A stretch of DNA of 41,939 bases from VGOB01 sp034435315. Lineage in GTDB: Bacteria > Chloroflexota > Anaerolineae > UBA4142. Positions 15,834 to 22,914 of this stretch are shown piece by piece. Location of the stretch: the NCBI GenBank assembly GCA_034435315.1, contig DAOTYB010000154.1, positions 1-41,939 of the forward strand, given 5' to 3'. The stretch's first letter is position 1, and each line of letters opens with the position of its first letter. The notes below the pieces were generated by a model. It did not search any database. It was not told the origin of the DNA and saw only the letters and a list, made by a program, of their open reading frames with translations. Made by a program: the position numbers and the translations under genes.

Positions 15834-16487
15834 TCAACGCAAACGCAGCGGTGGCTTGCCTTCTTCGATACTCTTCAGGCGTTGTGCGCGTGCATAGGTG
15901 AGATAGGCAAAGAGCGCGGACACGAGTGATGCCAGCGCGCAGAGCGCGGCGAGCAGAGAGAGCGCGTTGGTGAGTGTATCGGTAGGTGAAGCCGCGGGGA
16001 CGATGGTGGGCGTGGCGGTGGGTGTAAGCGTCGGTAGCGCCAGCGTGGGCAAAGAGAGGGGCGTGGGCGTTACCTGTGCTGTTATGCCGGGCGTGGGTGT
16101 TGGGGTGGCAATGCCCGGCGCGCCCGGAATTTTCAGCACCATACCGACGCGCAAGCGCGTCGTGGCGGTGATGTCGTTGGCTTGGACGATCAACGGATAT
16201 AGAGCACCGTTGCCGTACACTTTTTGTGCAATCGTCCAGAGCGAATCGCCGGGCTGAACAGTGTACGTTTGTTCTTCTGTCGGTAGAACAGTCGCCGCAG
16301 GCACAGTAGGCGTGACGCGCGGCGGAGGTTGGGGCGTGTCGTTCGGATACGTTGGAATGAAAATCGGCGTTGGAAAAACGTAGGGACGTTTGGTCGGCTC
16401 GACGGTTGGAGTTTGCGCGAAACTGACTGGCAAAGGCAAGCCAACCAGCGCGAGTAGAAGGATTGCCCCGACAAGGCGCGTGTTCAT
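15834..16487 (-). CDS. LysM-domain surface protein with Pro/Thr-rich linkers
   Basis: A 217-residue protein: signal peptide (about 1-25, ending 'VSFAQ'), Pro/Thr-rich linker (26-70), LysM domain (about 73-121: 'YTVQPGDSLWTIAQKVYGN' to 'MVLKIP') that binds N-acetylglucosamine polymers such as peptidoglycan, a second Pro/Thr linker, then one C-terminal helix (174-197) and a basic tail facing the cytoplasm. It is therefore a bitopic anchor with LysM outside. ATG 16487 is chosen over 16493 because it overlaps the upstream stop as ATGA. Co-transcribed with the beta-helix gene. Confidence 0.85.
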   Translation of the reverse strand: MNTRLVGAILLLALVGLPLPVSFAQTPTVEPTKRPYVFPTPIFIPTYPNDTPQPPPRVTPTVPAATVLPTEEQTYTVQPGDSLWTIAQKVYGNGALYPLIVQANDITATTRLRVGMVLKIPGAPGIATPTPTPGITAQVTPTPLSLPTLALPTLTPTATPTIVPAASPTDTLTNALSLLAALCALASLVSALFAYLTYARAQRLKSIEEGKPPLRLR

Positions 16488-17542
16488 TGGCATCCCGTCG
16501 CGATGAATTTTGCATTGATGAGTTTATTGGTGGCATCGAATTTATTGGCTTGACACAATCCTGCCAAAGGCTGGTAGCGTGGGTCAGCGTGCGGTTTGAG
16601 TAACACATTCGCACCCTCGAAGGTATTGCCAGCATAGGTTGAGAATTGCGCGTTGTGATGCTCCACGCTATTGACGCGTGCTCCCTTGATAACGTTATGT
16701 TCAAAGCGCACATACTGCGCGTATCCCAGCCACGCGCCATAGTTATCGTTGGTCATTGTGTTGTGATGGATATAGTTGCGAAAACTAAACGTCGCCTCGA
16801 TACCGTTAGCCACGCTGTGAGAAATCGTGTTGTACAGTATCTCGTTATCGTTACTCGCGGTGGCGGGCAAATTGCCTTGATAAATTCCGTTGCCGTTATG
16901 GTGCAATTGATTCCATCCGATCTGGTTGCGGTCCGATTGCATCGTCAGCACAATGCCTGCGGCACCGCATCCCGCATCCTTGCCCCATTGAGGGCAACTT
17001 CGATTGCAATACTCGACCGTGTTGGAGATGATCCGACTGGCGGTGGTGCCATACAGATAAATGCCCCAACCGCGATTGTGGCTGGTGGTATTGCGTTCGA
17101 CCAGGATGCGTGAAGAGTTGAGTATCTGGATGCCAGCGATGTTGTTGTTCGCCTTGTTACCAATCACGCGCGAGTTTTGAATGCCGTTCAAAATCAAACC
17201 GCCGTGGGGAATCGGTTTAAGGTGCTCGATGTCGTAATTGTCATCCACATAGTTGTTGCTCCAGTCGTTGTTCTCAAAGACAAATTGATTGCCACTGACG
17301 ACGTATCCTCCCACGTCCCAGTTGTGGAATTTGCAGTTGCGGATGGTAACGCCTTTGCGATTCTGAATCAGCAGCCCCACGCCGATTTTGTTGCCAATGA
17401 AACTTGAACCGCGACAATCGAGGGTGATGTTGTCTGCCATAATGTAAACGGGTTGACGATAGACGCCGTTCGGGGGCAGGGTGGTGTTCTGGTAAATTCG
17501 CATCGGTGCGGTAACGAGTAGAAACAAAGCGATCCAGTTCAT
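16484..17542 (-). CDS. Secreted right-handed parallel beta-helix protein (NosD/PbH1-type)
   Basis: A 352-residue protein. The N-terminus is a short hydrophobic leader (about 1-15). The body is a run of roughly 22-residue coils with Asn at stack positions ('GNKANNNIAGIQILNSSRIL', 'RNTTSHNRGWGIYLYGT', 'HNGNGIYQGN'), the PbH1 pattern of NosD-like and polysaccharide-binding or -cleaving proteins. It has several Cys (for example in 'CNRSCPQWGKDAGC') that may pair outside the cell. Coil repeats allow no catalytic assignment. It is translationally coupled to the LysM gene, so the two probably act together on the cell surface. Codon use is less GC-rich than in neighbours. Confidence 0.8.
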   Translation of the reverse strand: MNWIALFLLVTAPMRIYQNTTLPPNGVYRQPVYIMADNITLDCRGSSFIGNKIGVGLLIQNRKGVTIRNCKFHNWDVGGYVVSGNQFVFENNDWSNNYVDDNYDIEHLKPIPHGGLILNGIQNSRVIGNKANNNIAGIQILNSSRILVERNTTSHNRGWGIYLYGTTASRIISNTVEYCNRSCPQWGKDAGCGAAGIVLTMQSDRNQIGWNQLHHNGNGIYQGNLPATASNDNEILYNTISHSVANGIEATFSFRNYIHHNTMTNDNYGAWLGYAQYVRFEHNVIKGARVNSVEHHNAQFSTYAGNTFEGANVLLKPHADPRYQPLAGLCQANKFDATNKLINAKFIATGCQ

Positions 17543-17607
17543 ACAAACGCTCTCCGCTGGATTGTTAGCAACTCATATTTTAGCACAACTCGCGGCAGAC
17601 AAAAAAT

Positions 17608-17646
17608 CACCCATCCCCTCTCTCTCCTCTCTCATTTCTCTCCATC
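17608..17646 (-). repeat. GGGAGAGA-type tract at 3' end of the RNase H gene
   Basis: A pyrimidine-rich tandem tract (CCCATCCC, CTCTCTCT, CCTCTCTC) is the reverse complement of the family at 225-260. The RNase H stop codon lies inside it. Confidence 0.5.
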
Positions 17647-18036
17647 CAACGCCGCGTTTGCCAGCGCGTCCGCGCGCCGATTCAACTCGCGCGGAATGAT
17701 AGCGATCGTCACGCGGGCGAATGACTGGAGCGCGCGCTGCGCTTGCGCGTGCAGCGGTTGCAGATTCGCCGCGCGCACGCGGTACGCGCCGCTCAACTGC
17801 CGCGCCAGGAGTTCGCTGTCCGTGCGAATCTCGATGGTGTCACCGTGGCGCGCCGCGTGCTCCAACCCGCGCAACAGCGCGCGATACTCGGCTTCGTTGT
17901 TCGTCGCGTGACCGATGGCTTCACCGAACGCTTCGATTTCTTTGCCACTGGTGTCTGTGATGACCACACCGATTGCTGCGGGACCGGGATTGCCGCGTGC
18001 CGCGCCGTCGGTGTGTAAGATGATTTTGCGTGTCAT
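17632..18036 (-). CDS. rnhA: RNase HI-family ribonuclease
   Basis: A 134-residue RNase H-fold enzyme with the four carboxylates in place: Asp10 ('HTDGAARGNPGPA'), Glu48 ('NNEAEYRALL'), Asp73 ('TDSELL') and Asp123 ('RADALA'). This is the short archaeal/Gram-positive style that lacks the E. coli basic handle. It would cleave the RNA strand of RNA-DNA hybrids. ATG 18036 is chosen because it overlaps the upstream stop as ATGA and starts the fold cleanly; the longer frame upstream is antisense or overlap material. Confidence 0.9.
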   Translation of the reverse strand: MTRKIILHTDGAARGNPGPAAIGVVITDTSGKEIEAFGEAIGHATNNEAEYRALLRGLEHAARHGDTIEIRTDSELLARQLSGAYRVRAANLQPLHAQAQRALQSFARVTIAIIPRELNRRADALANAALDGEK

Positions 18037-18740
18037 CCGCTCACCAGAATTCTGCCGCACCCGGAGCAGACGACCAGCGCGTTGCCTTCGCGGATGCGTT
18101 GAATCAGCGCGGTGGGAATGGCAAAGCCGCACGCACCGCACGCGTCGCGTTTGATTTGTACGACCGCGCGCCCGGTTTTGGTTTGGCGTAACTGGTCGTA
18201 CAAGCGCAGCGCGGCGGCGTCTGTAGCCAACTGCGCGCGCAACTTGTCGCGCGCGGCGGTCAATGCGTCGAGGCGTGTGATCAGTGCGGCGCGTTCGTGC
18301 GCCAGTTGTTCCAGTTCGCGCGCGCGAGCAGTTTCGATGTGTTCGAGGGTGCGTGTGGCGGCGGCGGCATCGCGTTGGGCTTGCTCGATCCGTTCCATCA
18401 GTTCCAAAAGTTTGTCGTCCAGCGCGTTGCGTTGACGCCTGTGCATCTGCAAATCTTTTTCCATACCTTCCAGTTCTTTGGGATTGGTCACGCGCCCGCT
18501 GTAGAGTCGTTCTTCGATCGCTTGGATTTTCGTGTCCAGTGTTTGAGCCTGGAGTTCACCGTCGTGCAATTGGGCGCGCAAAGCCGCGAGACGTTTGTGC
18601 GCCGCGTCTTGTGTCGCACGCGCCGTACTGAGGTTAGGATCGTTCGCCTGGAGGGTGTCAATCTGCTGCAGCCGCTTGACCTTGTCATCCAGTTCGGTGT
18701 CGGTCGTTTGGAGTAGCCAGAGCAGAGTCGTCGTATTCAT
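18033..18740 (-). CDS. Coiled-coil protein with C4-type zinc ribbon (COG1579/CT398-like)
   Basis: A 235-residue protein: a long alpha-helical coiled coil (about 1-185, Gln/Glu/Arg-rich with 'NPKELEGMEKDLQMHRRQRN') and a C-terminal zinc ribbon with two Cys pairs ('CGACGF' and 'CSGCGR'). This is the DUF164/COG1579 family, known as a nucleic-acid-associated zinc-ribbon protein in Chlamydia and mycobacteria. Linkage to an RNase H gene is also seen in actinobacteria, which supports a shared role in RNA or R-loop metabolism; the exact function is not established. ATG 18740 is chosen over GTG 18752. It is divergent from mraZ. Confidence 0.82.
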   Translation of the reverse strand: MNTTTLLWLLQTTDTELDDKVKRLQQIDTLQANDPNLSTARATQDAAHKRLAALRAQLHDGELQAQTLDTKIQAIEERLYSGRVTNPKELEGMEKDLQMHRRQRNALDDKLLELMERIEQAQRDAAAATRTLEHIETARARELEQLAHERAALITRLDALTAARDKLRAQLATDAAALRLYDQLRQTKTGRAVVQIKRDACGACGFAIPTALIQRIREGNALVVCSGCGRILVSG

Positions 18741-18877
18741 TGGTATTCTCACGAATCGGTTGGGGCGTTATCGCAACAAACATCCTGCATAACGCGGTAC
18801 TGTTTCCATGGCCTTAATCCGAACGTGCCTTGCTTTGCACTCTAACCTTAAAAATCGTGATCAAACCGTTGGTACTC

Positions 18878-18906
18878 TTGACATACTCAAATTATTGTGG
18901 TTTAAT
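18878..18906 (+). promoter_or_regulatory. mraZ/dcw operon promoter
   Basis: TTGACA (18878-18883), 17-bp spacer ending in TTGTGG, then TTTAAT (18901-18906). The predicted transcription start is near 18913, just before the MraZ boxes. Confidence 0.75.
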
Positions 18907-18918
18907 AGTGGTGCAAAA

Positions 18919-18948
18919 GTGGGTCAAAATGGGTCAAAGTGGGAGAAA
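18919..18948 (+). promoter_or_regulatory. MraZ operator: three GTGGG-N5 repeats
   Basis: Three consecutive 10-bp units start GTGGG (18919), ATGGG (18929) and GTGGG (18939), each followed by a 5-bp A-rich spacer. This is the known MraZ binding arrangement. The boxes begin about 6 bp after the predicted transcription start, where the dodecameric MraZ would block the dcw promoter. A further GTGGG at 18981 is out of phase. Confidence 0.8.
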
Positions 18949-18956
18949 AGTCCTGT

Positions 18957-18974
18957 CTAGAACGCTAGTTCTAG
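18957..18974. promoter_or_regulatory. GAAC-N4-GTTC palindrome (LexA-box-like) in mraZ leader
   Basis: CTAGAACGCTAGTTCTAG is a 7-bp perfect inverted repeat around GCTA, with the GAAC-N4-GTTC core of Gram-positive LexA operators. It sits between the MraZ boxes and the mraZ start. It could instead be a small RNA hairpin. Confidence 0.45.
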
Positions 18975-18999
18975 GCATAAGTGGGAGAGAGTAGAACGA

Positions 19000-19440
19000 G
19001 TGTTCTTTGGGACATTTCAGCACGCGATTGACGAAAAGGGTCGTCTGACCTTGCCCTCCAAGTGGCGTGATTATGTTGAAGCCCGAGTGATCATCACGCG
19101 CGGAGTGGACGACTGTTTGTTCGTTCTGACCGAAGCGCGTTTTATCCAGATTGCTAAACTGGTGGATGAGAAAGGTTTTGAAAGTGCGGACGCGCGCGAG
19201 TGGGCACGCTATTTGTTTGCCAATGCCGAAATGGTCGAAGTGGACAAACAGGGACGGATTTTGGTGCCCCAGCCCTTGCGCGCCGAGTTTGGTTTGAATG
19301 GCGAAGTGACACTCGTGGGTGTTTTCAGTCGCATTGAATTGTGGCATCCGGAAAAATACAAAGCGATGAACGCGCGCATCACGGCGGATCCCGCCGCGCT
19401 GGCGGAACGCGTGCGGCCGTTGTTGTATGCGCTCAAGTAA
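19000..19440 (+). CDS. mraZ: Division/cell wall cluster transcriptional repressor MraZ
   Basis: A 146-residue protein with two SpoVT-AbrB-like halves: 'FFGTFQHAIDEKGRLTLPSK' (2-21), and 'VEVDKQGRILVPQPLR' in the second half. It forms a ring and binds direct GTGGG repeats, three of which lie just upstream (18919-18948), so it autoregulates the dcw operon. It starts with GTG 19000; GGGAG is about 12 nt upstream, slightly far, and no other in-frame start fits the conserved beginning. The 3' end overlaps rsmH by 14 bp. Confidence 0.97.
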   Translation: MFFGTFQHAIDEKGRLTLPSKWRDYVEARVIITRGVDDCLFVLTEARFIQIAKLVDEKGFESADAREWARYLFANAEMVEVDKQGRILVPQPLRAEFGLNGEVTLVGVFSRIELWHPEKYKAMNARITADPAALAERVRPLLYALK

Positions 19441-20317
19441 CGCGCCCGTCCCTGACGCGCGCGCCCATCTCCCCGTTCTTTTCAACGAGGTGCTGACCTG
19501 GCTGGCGCCGCGCGCCGGGGGACGTTACATTGATGCGACGGTGGGGGCGGGTGGACACGCCGTCGGTTTGCTCGAGGCGTCGTCGCCCGATGGCGGGTTG
19601 CTGGGTATGGATGCGGATCCGCACGCGCTGGCAATCGCTCGGCAAACGCTGGAACGTTTTGGGACGCGCGTGCGTCTCGTGCATGCGAACTTTGAACATT
19701 TGTCTGCTGTGGCTGCCGAATGTGGCTTTGTCCCTGCCGATGGTATTGTACTCGATCTCGGTTTGTCGTCAATGCAGTTGAATGATGATCAACGCGGTTT
19801 TTCGTTTCACAGTGAGGGCGCGCTTGATATGCGCTTTAATCCTGACGATGCAGTCACCGCTGCCGATTTGGTTAACACACTCGCTGAGCGCGCCCTCGCC
19901 GATTTGATTTTCGAGTACGGCGAAGAACGTGCGGCGCGTCACATCGCGCGGGCCATCCTCCGCGCGCGTCCGATTCACACCGCGCGACAGTTGGGTGAAG
20001 TGATCGCGCGCGCGCTCGGTCGGCGGGGCAAACGGCACCCTGCCACGCGTACGTTCCAGGCGTTGCGCATTGCGGTCAATCGCGAACTGGAGGTGCTGGA
20101 GCGGGTGTTGCCACAGGTGGTGGAGGTGCTCAAGCCCGGTGGGCGCGTGGCAATTATTTCATTTCATTCACTGGAGGATCGGCGCGTCAAAAATTTTTTT
20201 CGCTCCACAGAAAATTTACGTGTCTTGACCAAACACCCGATTGTGCCAGCGCCAGAGGAGATGGCGGCGAATCCGCGCTGTCGTAGTGCAAAATTACGTG
20301 TGGCAGAGAAAAAGTGA
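19427..20317 (+). CDS. rsmH: 16S rRNA (cytosine1402-N4)-methyltransferase
   Basis: A 296-residue RsmH (MraW) enzyme that N4-methylates C1402 of 16S rRNA in the P site. It begins 'HLPVLFNEVLTWL', then the SAM-binding stretch 'GRYIDATVGAGGHAVGLLEA' (about 31-50), 'DGIVLDLGLSSMQL', 'ALDMRFNP', and the C-terminal 'GGRVAIISFHSLEDRRVKNF'. All parts expected of the family are present. ATG 19427 overlaps mraZ by 14 bp. The gene is followed by a 329-bp insertion before ftsL; without it, the original gap to ftsL would have been about 50 bp. Confidence 0.97.
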   Translation: MRSSNAPVPDARAHLPVLFNEVLTWLAPRAGGRYIDATVGAGGHAVGLLEASSPDGGLLGMDADPHALAIARQTLERFGTRVRLVHANFEHLSAVAAECGFVPADGIVLDLGLSSMQLNDDQRGFSFHSEGALDMRFNPDDAVTAADLVNTLAERALADLIFEYGEERAARHIARAILRARPIHTARQLGEVIARALGRRGKRHPATRTFQALRIAVNRELEVLERVLPQVVEVLKPGGRVAIISFHSLEDRRVKNFFRSTENLRVLTKHPIVPAPEEMAANPRCRSAKLRVAEKK

Positions 20318-20356
20318 AAGCGAGACCTTGCACACCTCGGTTATGAAAAAGTGATG

Positions 20357-20685
20357 TAATTTACTCAGCCCTGCCATCCATCGTGTAGCCCCACCCCCTT
20401 GCCCCCTCCCCACGCCGCAAAGCGGCGTGGGGAGGGGGAATGAAGGAAGGGAATGTTGGTGTGGGCGGGCGGCGAAGCCGCCCGCCCACATCAACACTCC
20501 CATCGCCCCTTTCTCTCCCCGCAAAGCGGGGAGAGAAAGGGGCAGGGGGGATGAGTGGGGTTGTTCCCGTAGGGGCGAAAGATTTTTCACCCGTGCAACG
20601 ACGACGCAATTCAGGCTCAGCCATCGGCTTGTGTTAACTGTCAGTTTGTAACCACCCGCAGGCGATGCCCGGGCTGAGTAGTTGC
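20357..20685. mobile_element. 329-bp hairpin-rich MITE-like element inserted between rsmH and ftsL
   Basis: Flanked by the perfect 9-bp direct repeat AAAGTGATG (20348-20356 and 20686-20694). Its ends carry inverted TACTCAGCCC at identical offsets. Inside are three long hairpins: 17-bp arms with an AAA loop (20402-20438), about 20-bp arms with a GAA loop and one G-T mismatch (20454-20496), and 17-bp arms with an AAA loop (20506-20542). A block starting GTAGGGGCGAAAG (20569) follows. Blocks from this element recur at 41799-41939. No coding capacity. Transcripts of the dcw operon would carry these hairpins. Confidence 0.75.
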
Positions 20686-20698
20686 AAAGTGATGGCGT

Positions 20699-21163
20699 AT
20701 GAATGACTGGCGTGCGCATTTTTCAACAGATGTCTTGGTGAATTTTCAGTTTGCCCGCGTGTTACTTGTACTCGTGGGGCTGGTCGCGTTGGTAGGATTG
20801 GTGTATCTTGCCCAGAGTGCCCAGACGACGATGACGGGCAAGCGCGTGGTGAGATTACAAGAACGCCTGGAGATGTTGCGGCGTGAAAATGCCCAGTTGG
20901 AGTACGAGATTGCCGTCTTGAATGCGCCGAATCGAATAGCCGAGCGCGCCACGCGTTTGGGTATGCGTCCAGTAACCGCTGCGCAAATCAAATACATTGT
21001 CGTTGGAGATTATCCTATGCCTTCTTCCACCGCGTCGGCGCGTACGACGATGCTCACGGCGTCTCCTTCTGCCGCGACGCGCGAACTGGCGTGGGCTGAA
21101 TGGCTTGCCCGACTGGGATGGCGCGAGGCAGGGTCCTCAGCGGCTGCGCGTCTCAAAGAGTAG
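20699..21163 (+). CDS. ftsL: FtsL-like septum formation protein
   Basis: A 154-residue bitopic protein: short cytoplasmic N-terminus, one helix (about 18-40, 'ARVLLVLVGLVALVGLVYLA'), then a leucine-zipper-like coiled coil (about 48-80, 'VVRLQERLEMLRRENAQLEY') and 'RIAERATRLGMRPV'. This is the FtsL/DivIC layout and position, between rsmH and ftsI. FtsL links FtsQ and FtsB to FtsWI in the divisome. The Ala/Ser-rich C-terminal tail from about residue 105 is longer than usual. No clear ribosome site precedes ATG 20699, perhaps because the MITE displaced the normal context. Confidence 0.82.
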   Translation: MNDWRAHFSTDVLVNFQFARVLLVLVGLVALVGLVYLAQSAQTTMTGKRVVRLQERLEMLRRENAQLEYEIAVLNAPNRIAERATRLGMRPVTAAQIKYIVVGDYPMPSSTASARTTMLTASPSAATRELAWAEWLARLGWREAGSSAAARLKE

Positions 21164-21166
21164 GGT

Positions 21167-22900
21167 ATGCCTCAGGTCGCCTGGTCGCGCGTGCCGGCGC
21201 GAATGCGCCTGGTATTGTTTGTGCTACTGGCGGTGGGGTTACTCCTTGCCGCGCGATTATTCATGTGGCAAATTATCGAGATGGAGCGATTGAGCACGCG
21301 CAGCCAGCGTCAGGTGCAGGTCAAGGTCCCGCTCCGCGCGCGGCGCGGCGATATTGTGACCGCCGATGGTACACTGCTCGCGACCGATGTGTTCGTGTAC
21401 ACGATTTACGTAACCCCCAGGGATATTCGACAGCCTCAGCGTGTAGCGGCGGCGTTGGCGCCAGTGCTGGGACAACCGTATGATGTGGTTCTGGCAAAAC
21501 TTGTCTCCACCGACAAGAATGTGATTCTGGCACAAGAGGTGCCGCATACCGTCGCCAGTTTGGTGCAGAATGTCAAAGAGCGGCTGGAAAAAGAAGGAGT
21601 GGCGTTAGGGGGCCTGGATCTGCGCCCGGGAATCAAGCGGGTCTATCCCGCCAACGCCTTCGCCGCCCATGTGGTGGGTTATGTGAATCGCGAGCGTCTG
21701 CCAGCCTACGGCATCGAGCAGAAACTCGATGGTGATTTACGCGGGACCGATGGCTGGATTACCGGCTCAAGCGATGCGCTGCGCGATCTGATTCCGTACG
21801 ATGTCCCGCTGTATCAACCCGCGCTCGATGGCGCGCGCGTAGTGTTGACGCTTACGAGTGGTGTGCAGCGCATTGCCGAAGTGGAACTGGCCAATGCGGT
21901 GCGCGAGACGCGCGCCAGCGGCGGCACGATTATCGTTCTTGATGTGCGCACGGGTGCCATTCTGGCGATGGCTTCTCTGCCGGTCGCGGATTTGAATGCC
22001 TATGCGGACCCGGCGAATGTGGACAAGTATAGCAATCCGGCGATCAGTGCACAGTACGAACCCGGCTCGGTGTTCAAAATTGTTACGGTTGCCTGCGCGC
22101 TTCAGGCGGGTACGGTGAGCGAGCATTCGGTTTTTAACGATACGGGGCGCATTGACGTTGGGGGGCGAACGTTTGAAAATCCCAACGGTCTGGCACCGGG
22201 GCGTGTGACTTTGACCGATGTGTTACGTCTATCGTTGAATGTCGAAGCGGTCAAACTCAGCGTGGGTTTGGGTGCCGAACGGTTCTATCAATGCGTACGC
22301 GATTTTGGTTTCGGTTCGTTGACGCGCGTCGAACTGGCGAACGAAGTGGCGGGTAAGGTCAAAGTGGCTGGCGATGGGGAATGGCGCGAAGCGGACCTGG
22401 CGACGAACGCGTTTGGGCAAGGGATTGCAGTGACCCCTTTGCAAATGGTGATGGCGGTGGGTGCGGTGGCTAATCACGGTACGTTGATGCGTCCCTACAT
22501 CGTGCACGAGATTCAGCCGGCGCAGGGTCAGCCGCAGCGTACCGCGCCGAGTGCGGTGCGGCAGGTGATTCGTCCCGAGGTGGCGCGCACCGTGTCGAGA
22601 CTATTGGCAGACGCGATCGCCGCCGAGTCCGCGCACAAAGCGCAGGTGGCAGGCTATCGCGTCGCCGGCAAAACCGGCACCGCGCAGATTCCCGTGCTGG
22701 GCAAGTGGGATCCGCACTGGACGATTGCTTCGTTTGCCGGCTATCTGCCTGCCGATGATCCACGCCTGGCGATTCTGGTCAAGATTGACAAGCCCCAGAC
22801 CTCGGTGTGGGGTTCTCAAGTTGCCGCGCCGGTCTTTGCGACTGTGGCGCAACAGGTGGTGCGGTTGTTGGGGTTACCGCCGGATGCGGTGCGTCAATAG
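21167..22900 (+). CDS. ftsI: Peptidoglycan D,D-transpeptidase FtsI (PBP2x/PBP3-like)
   Basis: A 577-residue class B penicillin-binding protein for septal peptidoglycan cross-linking. One N-terminal helix (about 14-36), a dimerisation/pedestal domain with 'RRGDIVTADGTLLA' (59-72), then the transpeptidase domain: SxxK at Ser301-Lys304 ('PGSVFK'), SxN at Ser356-Asn358 ('LSLNVE'), and KTG at 502-504 ('AGKTGTAQ'). No PASTA domains follow; the protein stops soon after the catalytic fold. It starts 3 bp after ftsL. Next comes murF directly; the usual murE is not here. Confidence 0.96.
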   Translation: MPQVAWSRVPARMRLVLFVLLAVGLLLAARLFMWQIIEMERLSTRSQRQVQVKVPLRARRGDIVTADGTLLATDVFVYTIYVTPRDIRQPQRVAAALAPVLGQPYDVVLAKLVSTDKNVILAQEVPHTVASLVQNVKERLEKEGVALGGLDLRPGIKRVYPANAFAAHVVGYVNRERLPAYGIEQKLDGDLRGTDGWITGSSDALRDLIPYDVPLYQPALDGARVVLTLTSGVQRIAEVELANAVRETRASGGTIIVLDVRTGAILAMASLPVADLNAYADPANVDKYSNPAISAQYEPGSVFKIVTVACALQAGTVSEHSVFNDTGRIDVGGRTFENPNGLAPGRVTLTDVLRLSLNVEAVKLSVGLGAERFYQCVRDFGFGSLTRVELANEVAGKVKVAGDGEWREADLATNAFGQGIAVTPLQMVMAVGAVANHGTLMRPYIVHEIQPAQGQPQRTAPSAVRQVIRPEVARTVSRLLADAIAAESAHKAQVAGYRVAGKTGTAQIPVLGKWDPHWTIASFAGYLPADDPRLAILVKIDKPQTSVWGSQVAAPVFATVAQQVVRLLGLPPDAVRQ

Positions 22901-22914
22901 TGGACGGTGTGGGG

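Noticed and set aside
20361..20640. Protein-coding frames within the hairpin element
   Set aside because: Open frames on both strands are products of the GC-rich inverted repeats; no start signal and Gly/Pro/Arg-rich translation.
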